In this document: positions 1 to 9,544 of the stretch, in pieces | Layout: each line of letters starts with the position of its first letter | How positions within the stretch are numbered: the first letter of the stretch is position 1 | Made by a program: the position numbers and the translations under genes | Assembly: GCF_028463845.1 (NCBI RefSeq) | Contig: NZ_CP116805.1 | Coordinates: 3,096,001 to 3,160,000, forward strand | Length of the DNA: 64,000 nucleotides | From: Gimibacter soli | GTDB taxonomy: Bacteria > Pseudomonadota > Alphaproteobacteria > Sphingomonadales > Kordiimonadaceae | Reading direction: 5' to 3' | The notes under the pieces: generated by a model | Told to the model about the DNA's origin: nothing | Databases searched by the model: none | What the model saw: the letters and a program-made list of their open reading frames with translations, nothing else

Positions 1-1
1 T

Positions 2-478
2 ACGATCATCCTGACGGCCATGATCATCCTTTGGGTGCTGGGCTCATACCCGCTGCCGCCTGAAGGTGCCACGGAACCCGATATCGCCTACAGCTATGTT
101 GGCATCATCGGCAAGGCCCTCGCCACCGTCTTCGCCCCGCTAGGCTTCAACTGGGAAATCTCGGTCGCGCTTGTACCCGGTCTTGCTGCCCGCGAAGTGG
201 CTGTGGCGGCCCTTGGCACGGTTTACGCGCTTTCGGGGGACGAAGACATGGTGGCAGACAGCCTTGTCGGCCTTCTGGCCTCCGGCTGGACGCTGCCGAC
301 CGCGCTTGCCTTCCTTGCCTGGTACGTCTTTGCACCGCAGTGCCTGTCGACCATCGCTGTCACCAAACGGGAAACCGGCGGCTGGAAATGGCCGCTTGTG
401 ATGCTCGGTTACCTGTTTGGCCTCGCCTATCTTGCCGCGTTCCTCACCTACCGGATCGCGCTTGCCTTCAGCGCCTGA
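2..478 (+). CDS. feoB: Ferrous iron transport protein B, C-terminal fragment
   Basis: The reading frame is open from the left edge, so only about the last 158 residues of this inner-membrane Fe(II) permease are present. Seen: several hydrophobic segments and the motif GLAAREVAVAALGT, followed by FAPQCLSTIAVTKRETGGWKW, which is typical of the second Gate/C-terminal region of FeoB. The N-terminal GTPase domain lies outside the window. A G+C hairpin follows the stop codon. No feoC or iron-regulatory site is visible downstream. The family call is firm; the fragment says nothing about the integrity of the rest. Confidence 0.9.
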   Translation, partial: TIILTAMIILWVLGSYPLPPEGATEPDIAYSYVGIIGKALATVFAPLGFNWEISVALVPGLAAREVAVAALGTVYALSGDEDMVADSLVGLLASGWTLPTALAFLAWYVFAPQCLSTIAVTKRETGGWKWPLVMLGYLFGLAYLAAFLTYRIALAFSA

Positions 479-483
479 GGAAA

Positions 484-502
484 AAGGGGCGGATTGCCCC
501 TT
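484..502 (+). terminator. Weak hairpin after feoB
   Basis: AAGGGGC (484-490) pairs with GCCCCTT (496-502) around a 5-nt loop, six bases after the feoB stop. There is no T-run on the plus strand, so it may be a weak terminator or an mRNA-stabilising stem. Confidence 0.35.
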
Positions 503-585
503 GCCCTCGGGCTGTTCCGCTCGCTAGTCTCTGCCCCAACCGGCCGGGATGTGAAGCGGCACGGATCCAGTCAAGGGGGACAGAC

Positions 586-1788
586 ATGAAAAAGACCGTA
601 CTTTTGGCCCTGCTCGCCGGCGTCAGCCTTGCCGCGTGCGAAGACAAGGTGACCAAGCCCGAAGGCCCGAGCGAGGATGCCGTCCGCATCGCGCAATCAG
701 CCCTGATCGTTGATACCCATATCGACGTGCCCTACCGCCTGCAGGAAAAGTGGGATGACGTATCGGCTGCCACCGAAGGCGGCGATTTCGATTATCCCCG
801 CGCCAAGGAAGGCGGTCTCGATGCCCCCTTCATGTCGATCTACACGCCTTCAAAGCTTGATGGCACGCCGGACGCCACGGTGCTGGCGAACGACCTGATC
901 TCGATGGTCGAAAAGATCGCCGCCGAGCATCCGGACAAGTTCCGCGTGGCCAAGTCGGTCGCCGACGTGGAAGCCGCGCAGAAAGACGGTGTCATCGCCT
1001 TGCCGCTTGGCATGGAGAACGGCTCCCCGATTGCCGAGCTTGATCTTCTCGACCATTTCTACAATCGCGGTATCCGTTACATCACGCTCGCCCATGCCAA
1101 GGCCAACACAATCGCCGACAGCAGCTATGATCCCGCCCGCCCGAACGGTGGCCTTTCGGAATATGGTGCTGAAGTCGTGAGGAAGATGAACGAACTTGGC
1201 ATCATGGTCGATATCAGCCACGTATCTGACGAAGCCTTCTGGGATGTGATGGCGCTGACCGATGTGCCGCCCATCGCCTCGCACTCCTCTGCCCGTCATT
1301 TCACGCCGGGGTTCGAGCGCAACATGGCAGACGACATGATCAAGGCGCTCGCCAAAAAGGGCGGCGTGATCATGATCAACGCGGGCTCGTCCTTCCTCAC
1401 GGAAGCGGCCAACAACTGGGGCAAGGAACGCGACGCCGCCTATGAAGCCCATCTTGCGGCATCGGGCGAGGAAAAGTCGGATACCGGCGAGGATGCCTTC
1501 GGCGTCTCCTACCGCATGACCCACCCTTTCCCCTATGCGACGCTCGATGACGTGCTCGACCATATCGACTATGTCGTGAAAATCGCCGGGATCGACGCCG
1601 TTGGCATCGGATCGGATTTCGACGGAGTGGGCGACAGCCTGCCCATCGGCTTCAAGGACGTGTCCGACTATCCGGTCCTTGTCGATGGCCTCCTGTCGCG
1701 CGGCTATGACGAGGCGGCAATCACCAAGATCCTTGGCGGCAACCTGATGCGCGTCTGGGGTGTGGTCGAGGCTGCGGCCCAGCCCTGA
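586..1788 (+). CDS. Membrane dipeptidase (peptidase M19) lipoprotein
   Basis: Predicted zinc-dependent dipeptidase of the renal dipeptidase family (400 aa), cleaving dipeptides at the cell envelope. Seen: a lipoprotein signal with lipobox LAAC (Cys18); the first metal motif THIDVPYR (His45, Asp47); LGMENG supplying the bridging Glu; DISHVSDE and ASHSSARH supplying metal His residues; and the C-terminal GIGSDFDGVG signature. The ATG at 586 was chosen because it begins the signal peptide and follows AAGGGGGA. In-frame upstream extension would run back over the feoB stop region. The MFS gene follows 75 bp downstream, and a peptide or amino-acid uptake link is only inference. Confidence 0.9.
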   Translation: MKKTVLLALLAGVSLAACEDKVTKPEGPSEDAVRIAQSALIVDTHIDVPYRLQEKWDDVSAATEGGDFDYPRAKEGGLDAPFMSIYTPSKLDGTPDATVLANDLISMVEKIAAEHPDKFRVAKSVADVEAAQKDGVIALPLGMENGSPIAELDLLDHFYNRGIRYITLAHAKANTIADSSYDPARPNGGLSEYGAEVVRKMNELGIMVDISHVSDEAFWDVMALTDVPPIASHSSARHFTPGFERNMADDMIKALAKKGGVIMINAGSSFLTEAANNWGKERDAAYEAHLAASGEEKSDTGEDAFGVSYRMTHPFPYATLDDVLDHIDYVVKIAGIDAVGIGSDFDGVGDSLPIGFKDVSDYPVLVDGLLSRGYDEAAITKILGGNLMRVWGVVEAAAQP

Positions 1789-1863
1789 GCGTCCGGTTCT
1801 GCTTGACCCGGTCCTGACTTTCCTAAATGCTTCCCTCCAATTCGGACAGATTGGGGGGGAGCC

Positions 1864-3177
1864 ATGAAGCCGACGACCACACCACCCGCCGGGGAAGCGG
1901 GCAATGAAAACGCGGCGCGCACCTTCGCCGGTGTTTCAGGCGGCATGCGCACCTATATCCTGCTGCTGCTGACCTTCATCTATGCAGTGAATTTCATCGA
2001 CCGGCAGATTCTGGTGGTGATGCAGGAAGCCATCAAGGCCGACCTCAGCCTCAGCGACACCGAGCTTGGCCTTCTGACTGGCTTCTCCTTCGCGCTTTTC
2101 TATGTCACCGCCGGCATCCCCATCGCCCGGCTGGCCGACCGCGCCAATCGCCGCAACATCATCGCCACAGCGCTTGCGGTATGGAGCGGCATGACGGCCC
2201 TTTCAGGCCTCGCCCAGAATTATGTGCAGTTGCTGCTGGCCCGGATCGGGGTCGGCGTTGGCGAAGCCGGCTGCAGCCCGCCCGCGCATTCGATGATCTC
2301 GAGCCTCTATGAGCCCAAACGCAGGGCCTCTGCCCTCTCCTTCTATTCGGCGGGGCTCTATTTCGGGGTGCTTCTTGGCTATCTGCTTGGCGGGTTCCTC
2401 AGCGAGACCTACGGCTGGCGGGCAACTTTCCTGATCCTTGGCCTGCCGGGCATCGCGATTGCCCTTCTCCTGCGTTTCAGCATCAAGGAACCGCTGCGTG
2501 GGGCCGGGGCCCAACAGCAGGCCAGCCTGAAGGAAACGCTGGCGGTGATTGCCCGGCTCAAGTCCTTCCCCTATTTCGCCTTCGGCTGCGCCATGTCGGC
2601 CTTCGTGTCCTATGGCACCGGCAACTTCCTGCCCTCGCTGATGGTGCGCTACCATGGCTTTACCCCATCCGAAGTCGGGATGATCCTGTCGCTGTCTGGC
2701 GGCCTCACCGGCATGATCGGCACCTATCTCGGGGGTGTGCTCGCCGATAAATACGGGGCACGTGACCCGCGCTGGTATCTTTGGATTCCCGGCCTTTCGG
2801 GTGTGCTTGCCATCCCCTTTGCGATGTTTGGCTACCAGACAGATAATGCCGTGCTGATGGTTGCCGGCACCGGTATCGCGGCGATCCTTTCGACCATGTA
2901 TCTGGGGCCTGCCATCTCGGTATCGCACCGGCTGGTATCGCCGCACATGCGCGCGCTGATGTCGGCAATCCTGTTCTTCATCCTCAACCTGATCGGGCTC
3001 GGCCTGGGACCTGTGGTCGTTGGCATCATCAGCGACACCCTCCGGGAAATCACCGGCGAAGAAAGCCTCAGGGCAGCGCTGACCATCGCCGTGTCGCTCG
3101 CCTTCGTCAAGGCATGGCTCTTTTTCGAAGGGGGCCGCAAGCTGCCGAAAGATCTGGCCCTGCGCGCGGAAGACTGA
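1864..3177 (+). CDS. MFS transporter, Spinster-like
   Basis: A 437-aa inner-membrane major facilitator with about 12 hydrophobic segments. Seen: NFIDRQIL in TM1, the loop 2-3 signature RLADRANRRNII, and RIGVGVGEAGCSPPAHSMIS in TM4, the pattern found in proteobacterial transporters annotated as Spinster-related. The substrate cannot be deduced. The start at 1864 is supported by a GGGGGGGAG ribosome-binding site. The gene ends convergent with the TonB-dependent receptor gene, with a strong hairpin between them. Confidence 0.85.
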   Translation: MKPTTTPPAGEAGNENAARTFAGVSGGMRTYILLLLTFIYAVNFIDRQILVVMQEAIKADLSLSDTELGLLTGFSFALFYVTAGIPIARLADRANRRNIIATALAVWSGMTALSGLAQNYVQLLLARIGVGVGEAGCSPPAHSMISSLYEPKRRASALSFYSAGLYFGVLLGYLLGGFLSETYGWRATFLILGLPGIAIALLLRFSIKEPLRGAGAQQQASLKETLAVIARLKSFPYFAFGCAMSAFVSYGTGNFLPSLMVRYHGFTPSEVGMILSLSGGLTGMIGTYLGGVLADKYGARDPRWYLWIPGLSGVLAIPFAMFGYQTDNAVLMVAGTGIAAILSTMYLGPAISVSHRLVSPHMRALMSAILFFILNLIGLGLGPVVVGIISDTLREITGEESLRAALTIAVSLAFVKAWLFFEGGRKLPKDLALRAED

Positions 3178-3213
3178 AAGGCCGCATGCCTTCTTAAAAG
3201 CATCACGCCGCAT

Positions 3214-3253
3214 CCAAAAGAAATGGCCCGGAACGCCGAAGCATTCCGGGCCA
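3214..3253 (-). terminator. Rho-independent terminator of the Oar-like receptor gene
   Basis: TGGCCCGGAA (3224-3233) pairs perfectly with TTCCGGGCCA (3244-3253). Read on the minus strand, the stem is followed by TTTCTTTTGG (3223 down to 3214), a T-rich tail expected for the minus-strand receptor gene ending at 3275. It could also stop plus-strand transcription from the MFS gene. Confidence 0.8.
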
Positions 3254-3274
3254 GCTTTCAGTCAGCCTGATGGC

Positions 3275-6200
3275 TTAGAACTTGTAGTTCACACCGAAGC
3301 GGACTTCCCACTTCGACGACGTTACCTGCAGGGTCTGCGGGTCACGGTCGATGAAGCCGCTGTAGTTGTAGGTGTTGGTCGCACGGTCGATGGTGGCATC
3401 GAGGAAGTTGATGTGGCCAAAGTAGCCAGCATGCTTCTGAACGCCCCAGTCGCTGTCGATGAGGTTGGTCAGGTTCTCGATAACCATGAAGGCCGTGATC
3501 TTGTGACCTTCGAACGGCAGCGGGATTTCCTGAGCGAGACGCATGTCTACCTTGCCCCACCAATCCGACTTGAAGCCGTTGCGCGGTGCGATTTCGCCAG
3601 CATATTTCATCAGGCCCATTTCTTCGAGGTAGGAGAAGAAGGCGTCCTGAGCAGCTTCCGAAGCCAGTGCACCGGTGAAGTTGACAAGCGGATCGTTCTT
3701 GCCGGTCGGTACATAGATCAGGTGGCGGTCGTCAACCGTGTCACCGAACGAGCTATAGGTGAAATCGAAGTAACCACCCATGTCGTTGTAGGTATAGCTG
3801 TAAGGACGGCCCGATTGCAGGCTACCGAACAGGCTGAGGGTCGTCTTGTTGTCGTCCCAAAACTCATGTTCCCAGTTGAAGCGGCCAACCAGGCGGTGCT
3901 TGATCGCCCAGTTGGTGGTTGCTTCCGTCGGGTTGTTGGCGTCGGAAACTGCAACGCCCGAGAAGTTCGAGAAGGCAACCGAAGCCGTCATCGGGTTGAC
4001 GTCGGTCGCGTCCGTGTAGGCATAGCCGAGGGTCCAGCTGATGCCCAGGTCTTCGATGTCTTTCGACAGCGATACCGAGAAGACCTTCTGTTCGCCGCCA
4101 TCAGTGTTGGTCAGGATATAGTCCGAGTTACCGAAGCGAGCGCAGCCCGAAGCGATCGGGTTGTCAACGCAAACCGGGTTCGCCTTGTTGGTGCTGGCAT
4201 AGAGCGGACGACCATCCGGCGCAGTCCCGATCTGGACGAGCGAGCTGTCAACGATATTGGCAGCGTTGCGCATCTTCGAATACAGGAAGTCAGCCGTCAG
4301 GCGGTAGCCTTCGCCAAAGCGACCGGCATCAAAGTCCCAGGTAGCGCCAAGAGCGACCTTGAGCTGCGTCGGGATCTTGAAGTCGGGATCAAGGGCGTTC
4401 ACACCGGTGTTGGCCGAACCCGAGCTCACGGAGTCATAAAGCGACTGCGGGATATCGGCGAGCGGACGACCGCTGCCCGAAAGCTCGGCCTCAAGGATGT
4501 TCAGGTTGCGGGCGCTGACCTGAAGCTGGGTGAAACCGTCGTTCTGGTAGTTGTTCACGATCCAGACGTTCGGGTTACCGCCCGAGAAGATGCCGACGCC
4601 GCCATGAACGCGGAGGGCATCGGTCGCATCCCAGGTGAAGCCCAGACGCGGCATGAAGACGCCACGGCCATCGAAGTTCGTAGCGTTCGAGAAGCCGTTA
4701 CGCGCAACGAAGTTGGGGTTCTCAGCCGGAAGGCCGCTGTTTTCATACCAGTCGTAACGAACACCGGCGGTGATCGTCAGATCGGCAGCCGGGATCGAGA
4801 ACTCGTCCTGCAGGTAAACGGTGTTGATCGCATATTCAACGGTGCCAGCGGCATCGAGCGGATTGTGCGAAGCAGCGTTACCATAATAGACGCGGTCAGC
4901 GAGACCGGCTTCGAAATTGTCGACGCTGGTGAAGCGGTATTCACCAACGGTGTGCTGGACGAACATGTTGAAGAGTTCAAGATCAGCGCGCTCGAAACCG
5001 GCGGTGATGTTGTGGTCTTCAAGACGGTAGGTACCGGCGGCCTTGTAGTTCCAGATCTTGTAATACAGATCGTTCGACTGACGGCTGTCGTCGGTGCCGA
5101 GGTAAACGGTGACACCTTCCGGGGTCGAAATCTGGACTTCCCCGATCTCGTTGTTGCCGCGCGAAATCTGGCGGTTGTCGAGGTCGGTGTAAGAAGCGCG
5201 AATCTCGGTCGAGAAATTGTCCGTCCAGTCAGAGAACAGGTGACCGACGTAGGACTTCAGCTTGGCACCACGCTCGTAATAGTGATCCGAGAATTCGAAC
5301 TCGTCGGCATCACCATCGGATTCAGAAATGTGGTAGCCGTCGTTGTAGTTGTAAACGAGGGCAAGACGGTGGTTGTCGTTGATGTTCCAGTCGATCTTGG
5401 CGAGGATTTTCTCGTCTTCGGTCGGCAGCGAGTTGACGATGTCCCCAACGGTGTAGCCGTAAACGTCCTGCGCGATCTGGGCGATGCGGTCGAACGTGGC
5501 CTGATCCGGCTGCCCTTCAAGACCCGGGCGACGGTTGAAAAGGTCAGCGCCTTCCAGCTTCTCGTAGGAAGCGAAGAAGAAGAGCTTGTCCTGGATGATC
5601 GGGCCACCAAGGTTCGCGCCGTAGCGCTTCGAGGTGTAGTCGCCGTTCGGATAGTTGGGGTTGCCTTCAAGGCGCGAGGCGCGCAGGCCGTCGTTCGAAT
5701 AATCGAAGAAGGCGCCGCCATGCAGCTCGTTCGAGCCCGACTTGGTCACGGCGTTGATGTTACAGCCGGTGAACGAGCCGTACTCGACATCGAACGGGGC
5801 CATCTCAACGGCAACCTGCTGGATTGCGTCGAACGAGAAGGGCACATACTCGGTCGGATAACCGTTCGAGTTGAGGCCGAAGTTATCGTTGAGGCCAACA
5901 CCGTCAACCGTCAGGCTGTTGAAGCGCGGGTTGGCGCCAACGCACTGGATCGCGTCGCTGTTCGACTCGTCGATGTAAACGCGCGGGTCCATACGAACCA
6001 CGTCCTTGATGTCGCGGTTGATCGACGGCGCGGTCTCGAGGTCGGTCAGGTTGAAGGTCGCGCTCGGGCCCATGGCCACGTTCGCCGATTTCAGCGCCGA
6101 TGCGCTGACGATGATCTCTTCAACGCCGCCGGCAATCTCGTCCAGCTGGAAGTTGGCTTCATAGGTCTTGCCGAGGTTCAGCGTGATACCTTCGATACGC

Positions 6201-6478
6201 TCGTTGGCGTAGGCATCCGACTTGACTTCGATGATGTAGGGGCCGCCAACGCGCAGGCCACGAGCCGACCAGCCACCGTTGGATGAAGTCGTTACCGTAC
6301 GGGTGGTACCGGTGCGGGTATCACGGATGGTTACGGTCTGGCCGGCGAGCGGCGAACCGTCGGGTGCGGTGACAACACCGCGTGCATCAGCTGAGGTTTC
6401 CTGTGCGGTGGCGGGCGATGCCAGCATCAGGGCCGACACTGCTGCGCCAAGCAGCAGATAATTCATTGAGCGTTTCAT
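3275..6478 (-). CDS. TonB-dependent receptor, Oar-like, with N-terminal carboxypeptidase-regulatory domain
   Basis: Outer-membrane active-transport receptor of 1067 aa. Seen: signal peptide ending PATAQE near residue 26; a carboxypeptidase-regulatory-like beta-sandwich at about 30-115 (ARGVVTAPDGSPLAGQTV); a plug domain at about 120-260 containing FNSLTVDGVGLNDNFG and the GSFTGCNINAVTKSGSN region; a long barrel; and a C-terminal aromatic end (FGVNYKF). The architecture matches Oar-type receptors. The substrate is unknown. It is monocistronic, with a hairpin terminator downstream and a 493-bp upstream region carrying a Pho-box-like repeat. A very long open frame on the opposite strand is a codon-bias shadow. 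Confidence 0.9.
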   Translation of the reverse strand: MKRSMNYLLLGAAVSALMLASPATAQETSADARGVVTAPDGSPLAGQTVTIRDTRTGTTRTVTTSSNGGWSARGLRVGGPYIIEVKSDAYANERIEGITLNLGKTYEANFQLDEIAGGVEEIIVSASALKSANVAMGPSATFNLTDLETAPSINRDIKDVVRMDPRVYIDESNSDAIQCVGANPRFNSLTVDGVGLNDNFGLNSNGYPTEYVPFSFDAIQQVAVEMAPFDVEYGSFTGCNINAVTKSGSNELHGGAFFDYSNDGLRASRLEGNPNYPNGDYTSKRYGANLGGPIIQDKLFFFASYEKLEGADLFNRRPGLEGQPDQATFDRIAQIAQDVYGYTVGDIVNSLPTEDEKILAKIDWNINDNHRLALVYNYNDGYHISESDGDADEFEFSDHYYERGAKLKSYVGHLFSDWTDNFSTEIRASYTDLDNRQISRGNNEIGEVQISTPEGVTVYLGTDDSRQSNDLYYKIWNYKAAGTYRLEDHNITAGFERADLELFNMFVQHTVGEYRFTSVDNFEAGLADRVYYGNAASHNPLDAAGTVEYAINTVYLQDEFSIPAADLTITAGVRYDWYENSGLPAENPNFVARNGFSNATNFDGRGVFMPRLGFTWDATDALRVHGGVGIFSGGNPNVWIVNNYQNDGFTQLQVSARNLNILEAELSGSGRPLADIPQSLYDSVSSGSANTGVNALDPDFKIPTQLKVALGATWDFDAGRFGEGYRLTADFLYSKMRNAANIVDSSLVQIGTAPDGRPLYASTNKANPVCVDNPIASGCARFGNSDYILTNTDGGEQKVFSVSLSKDIEDLGISWTLGYAYTDATDVNPMTASVAFSNFSGVAVSDANNPTEATTNWAIKHRLVGRFNWEHEFWDDNKTTLSLFGSLQSGRPYSYTYNDMGGYFDFTYSSFGDTVDDRHLIYVPTGKNDPLVNFTGALASEAAQDAFFSYLEEMGLMKYAGEIAPRNGFKSDWWGKVDMRLAQEIPLPFEGHKITAFMVIENLTNLIDSDWGVQKHAGYFGHINFLDATIDRATNTYNYSGFIDRDPQTLQVTSSKWEVRFGVNYKF

Positions 6479-6577
6479 TTCCTAAGCTCCATGGTTTTGC
6501 GGGAGATTATAATTATTGTTGCATGCCTCTCTCCCAACGCCCTTGCGGGGAGGCGCCGAAAAAAAGCCAAGAGTTCC

Positions 6578-6611
6578 GAATATCAAACTTTCCGTTACAT
6601 TTTTGTTACAA
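6578..6611 (-). promoter_or_regulatory. Pho-box-like promoter of the Oar-like receptor
   Basis: On the minus strand: TTGTAAC (6611-6605), four A (6604-6601), ATGTAAC (6600-6594). This gives two 7-mers with 11-bp periodicity, as in the PhoB consensus CTGTCAT-N4-CTGTCAT. A possible -10 GATATT begins 9 nt downstream, the spacing seen in known Pho promoters. The site is about 116 bp before the ATG and in the correct orientation. Confidence 0.5.
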
Positions 6612-6742
6612 ACCGGTGATTATTTTTTGTCAACACCGCAAACCGCCGGTCACGGGCCGTCGAATCCGGACGTCGCAATCGCTGTTTCGCTGAAAAAAAG
6701 GCGCAAAAGGCCGGTTCTTCAATCGACATCGAAGGCAGCGCC

Positions 6743-6766
6743 ACTGTCACCGCCCGAGATGACAGT
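6743..6766. promoter_or_regulatory. Inverted repeat, possible operator
   Basis: ACTGTCA (6743-6749) and TGACAGT (6760-6766) form a perfect 7-bp dyad with a 10-bp spacer. Each arm also resembles a Pho half-site, but they are opposed rather than direct. Confidence 0.35.
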
Positions 6767-6833
6767 TTAAAGAAGCTTGTCGCCTTCTTTTCCAAGTGTG
6801 GCGGAAATGCCGCATATGTTGGGGCCTGCCAGA

Positions 6834-6850
6834 GGTTAAAAATGTTAACC
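6834..6850. promoter_or_regulatory. Dyad GGTTAA-N5-TTAACC, possible operator
   Basis: A perfect 6-bp inverted repeat with a 5-bp centre in the non-coding region upstream of the receptor gene. Its symmetry would suit a dimeric repressor; no regulator can be named. Confidence 0.3.
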
Positions 6851-6971
6851 ACGATGAGATGGCGCGACTCAACGAATGTTGAATCAGCCTTGAAGGCATG
6901 AACGAAGGTGCCGGACGCAGGGTCTGTGTCCGGTTGTTGAACCATTCAAACAGGAAACGGGATAGGCTGCC

Positions 6972-8201
6972 CTAGTGCAGCGGCAGGATGACCTGACCTT
7001 CATCAAGAGCCTTGATCCCCAGATGCGCCGCAACCGTCTGGCCGAGATCCGCGAAACTGTCGCGCACCCCGCCCGATCCCGGCTTGACGCCCGCGCCGAA
7101 AGCAATGAAAGGCACATGCTCGCGCGTGTGGTCGCTGCCCGGCCAGGTGGGGTCGCAGCCGTGATCGGCACTCATCACCACAATATCGCCGGGGCGCATG
7201 TTGGCGGTCAGTTCCGGCAGGCGCCTGTCGAAATATTCAAGGGCGGCGGCATAGCCCGCCACATTGCGGCGGTGGCCGAAATTCTGGTCGAAATCGACGA
7301 AATTGACGAAGGTGAGCGAGCCTTCCGGCGCTTCCGCCACCTGTTTCAAGGTCGCTTCGAAAAGGGCCGGATTGCCGGTTGCCTTGATCTTCTTGCTGAT
7401 GCCCTGATGGGCGAAAATGTCGGCGATCTTGCCAACCGAGATCACCGCGCGGCCCTCGGCGGTCAGCTTGTCGAGAAGCGTCGGAGCCGGTGGCGGTACG
7501 GCGAGGTCGCGGCGGTTGCCGGTGCGCTCGTAATTGCCGCTTGTGCCCACAAATGGCCGCGCGATCACCCGGCCGATATTGTAGGGGTCCACCAGTTCGC
7601 GCGCCACATCGCAAACCTCATACAGCCGGTCGAGCCCGAAAGCTTCCTCGTGGGCGGCGATCTGGAAAACGCTATCGGCGGAGGTATAGACGATGGGCAT
7701 GCCGGTTTTCACATGCTCGTCGCCCAGTTCCTCGATGATGACCGTGCCCGAGGCATGCTTGTTGCCGAGCACGCCAGGCAGGCCGCAGCGCTCAATCAGC
7801 GCGTCGGTGAGTTCCTTCGGAAAGCTCGGATAGTCGTGGCCGAAATAGCCCCAGTCGAACCGCACAGGCACGCCTGCCATTTCCCAGTGGCCGGACGGCG
7901 TATCCTTGCCGAACGACTGCTCTGCAAGCGCGGCGTAAAGACCGGTGTGGCCGGAACCATCGGTTTCAAGCCCTGTCGGCACCTTGCCGGTGGCGAGGGC
8001 GGCGGCAGCGCCAAGGCCCAGCCGTGTCAGGTTTGGCAGATGCAGGGGGCCGGCCTCGGGGCGTTCCTTGCCTGTATTCCCGGCAGCGCACCAGTCGGCA
8101 ATATGGCCAAGCGTATCGGCGCCAACATCACCGAACTTCGCGGCGTCCGGTGCAGCACCGATGCCGAAACTGTCGAGTACGAGGATGAAGGCGCGCGCCA
8201 T
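6972..8201 (-). CDS. deoB: Phosphopentomutase
   Basis: Interconverts (deoxy)ribose 1-phosphate and 5-phosphate, linking nucleoside phosphorolysis to the pentose and glycolytic pathways. The 409-aa length is normal for bacterial DeoB. Seen: N-terminal metal motif LDSFGIGA (Asp10), GADTLGH with the active-site Thr near residue 30, [19 protein letters not shown] near the C-terminus, and [14 protein letters not shown] in the cap. It is the last gene of the minus-strand cdd-deoA-deoB operon, five bases after deoA. It degrades the deoxyribose 1-phosphate made by deoA and the purine phosphorylase encoded nearby. Confidence 0.95.
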   Translation of the reverse strand: MARAFILVLDSFGIGAAPDAAKFGDVGADTLGHIADWCAAGNTGKERPEAGPLHLPNLTRLGLGAAAALATGKVPTGLETDGSGHTGLYAALAEQSFGKDTPSGHWEMAGVPVRFDWGYFGHDYPSFPKELTDALIERCGLPGVLGNKHASGTVIIEELGDEHVKTGMPIVYTSADSVFQIAAHEEAFGLDRLYEVCDVARELVDPYNIGRVIARPFVGTSGNYERTGNRRDLAVPPPAPTLLDKLTAEGRAVISVGKIADIFAHQGISKKIKATGNPALFEATLKQVAEAPEGSLTFVNFVDFDQNFGHRRNVAGYAAALEYFDRRLPELTANMRPGDIVVMSADHGCDPTWPGSDHTREHVPFIAFGAGVKPGSGGVRDSFADLGQTVAAHLGIKALDEGQVILPLH

Positions 8202-8206
8202 GGCAC

Positions 8207-9544
8207 TTACTCCGTGATGGTTTCCAGAACGAGCGGCCGGGTCGCCGGCGCATCGCCCACAATGCTGTAGGCATTCTGAACAGCCCTGATCGCGGCGTCA
8301 GCCGCATCGGCGTCAGCGGCGTAAACCCGCGCCAGCGGGTCGCCGGCTTCCAGTTTAACACCAGTGCCGATCATATGGGAGAAGCCAACCCGATGATCAA
8401 TAGCGGCCTTGGGATCGGTCCGCCCGCCGCCAAGCCCGATGACGGCAAGGCCGAGCGCGCGGGTATCGATTGACCCCACATGGCCCGGCTTCGGTGCCGG
8501 CACATCGCGCACAATCTTGGCCACCGGCAGGATCAGGTCAGGCGCGTCCAGAATGTCCGACGGGCCGCCATGGGCCGCGACCATCCGGGCAAACCGCTCG
8601 GCGGCCTCGCCAGAGGTCAGCGCCTCTTTCGCTTTCTGAAGTCCGGCATCGCGGTCAGCGGCAAGGCCCGTCAGCGCCAGCATCTCTGCAGCCAGGGCCA
8701 GCGTGATCTCGATGAGGCGCGGGTCAGCGGCAGCTGGGTCGGTGAGGGCCGCCACGCTTTCGCGCACTTCCACATTGTTGCCCGCCGTGGTGCCAAGGCA
8801 TTCATTCATATCGGTGAGAAGTGCGGTTGTCGGCATGCCTGCAGCCCGCGCCACGCGCACGATGCTGGAGGCCAGCGTGCGGGCGTCTTCCACAGACGTC
8901 ATGAAAGCGCCGTTGCCGACCTTCACGTCCATCACCAGCGAATGGAGGCCCGCCGCCAGCTTTTTCGAAAGGATCGAGGCCGTGATCAGCGGCACCGATT
9001 CGACCGTCGCCGTCACATCGCGCACCGCATAGATGCGCTTGTCGGCAGGCGCCAGATTGGCCGTCTGCCCGATGATCGAACAGCCGATTTCCTTCACCGT
9101 TTTCACGAACAGGTCATTGGCGGGCGTTACGTCATAGCCCGGGATGCCTTCAAGCTTGTCGATGGTGCCGCCCGTGTGGCCAAGGCCGCGACCGGCGATC
9201 ATCGGCACGATGCCACCCGCAGCTGCCACGATGGGGGCGAGGAGCAAACTGACCTTGTCGCCCACGCCGCCGGTGGAATGCTTGTCCACAATCGGTGCAC
9301 CAGCATCGAAGCCGTGTTTCTTCCAGTCGATCACATCGCCGGAGGAGCGCATGGCAAGCGTCAGCGACGCCCCCTCTTCGGGCTCCATGCCTCGGAAGAA
9401 AACAGCCATGGCGAAAGCCGCGATCTGGGCATCGGTCACGCTGCCGTCGGTGACACCGGCGACGAAGGCTTCGATGGCGGCTTTATCGAGCCGGGCGCCA
9501 TCGCGCTTGGCACGGATCAATTCCTGCGGCAGAAAACGGCTCAT
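8207..9544 (-). CDS. deoA: Thymidine phosphorylase
   Basis: Phosphorolysis of thymidine or deoxyuridine to base plus deoxyribose 1-phosphate. 445 aa, close to the family norm of about 440. Seen: helical N-terminal domain; the glycosyltransferase-family-3 phosphate-binding motif [13 protein letters not shown] at about 87-99; [13 protein letters not shown], the thymidine/pyrimidine phosphorylase signature; and a C-terminal alpha/beta domain. Its start overlaps the stop of cdd by four bases (ATGA), indicating translational coupling. Confidence 0.95.
   Translation of the reverse strand: MSRFLPQELIRAKRDGARLDKAAIEAFVAGVTDGSVTDAQIAAFAMAVFFRGMEPEEGASLTLAMRSSGDVIDWKKHGFDAGAPIVDKHSTGGVGDKVSLLLAPIVAAAGGIVPMIAGRGLGHTGGTIDKLEGIPGYDVTPANDLFVKTVKEIGCSIIGQTANLAPADKRIYAVRDVTATVESVPLITASILSKKLAAGLHSLVMDVKVGNGAFMTSVEDARTLASSIVRVARAAGMPTTALLTDMNECLGTTAGNNVEVRESVAALTDPAAADPRLIEITLALAAEMLALTGLAADRDAGLQKAKEALTSGEAAERFARMVAAHGGPSDILDAPDLILPVAKIVRDVPAPKPGHVGSIDTRALGLAVIGLGGGRTDPKAAIDHRVGFSHMIGTGVKLEAGDPLARVYAADADAADAAIRAVQNAYSIVGDAPATRPLVLETITE

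Larger units (their letters stand above)
6479..6971. promoter_or_regulatory. 493-bp non-coding region upstream of the Oar-like receptor
   Basis: No convincing gene is visible. The region lies between the start of the receptor gene (6478, minus) and the end of deoB (6972, minus), so it should serve mainly as the receptor's promoter region. It contains a Pho-box-like direct repeat (6594-6611), a 7-bp dyad ACTGTCA-N10-TGACAGT (6743-6766), a dyad GGTTAA-N5-TTAACC (6834-6850) and a small inverted repeat CCGGAC-N11-GTCCGG (6911-6933) just past deoB. Parts are notably AT-rich for this genome. Confidence 0.6.

Noticed and set aside
1801-1832. Possible -35/-10 pair (TTGACC, TAAATG) before the MFS gene
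   Set aside because: The spacer is only about 15 bp, too short for a standard housekeeping promoter, so it was not annotated.
3413-6286. A 957-codon open frame antisense to the Oar-like receptor
   Set aside because: It lies wholly inside a well-supported receptor gene, has no recognisable domain, and its Val/Arg/Glu-rich composition is the usual mirror of a codon-biased gene.
6595-6945. Open frame on the minus strand in the receptor's upstream region
   Set aside because: No RBS, no recognisable domain, AT-rich control-region composition, and it crosses the Pho-like site and both dyads.
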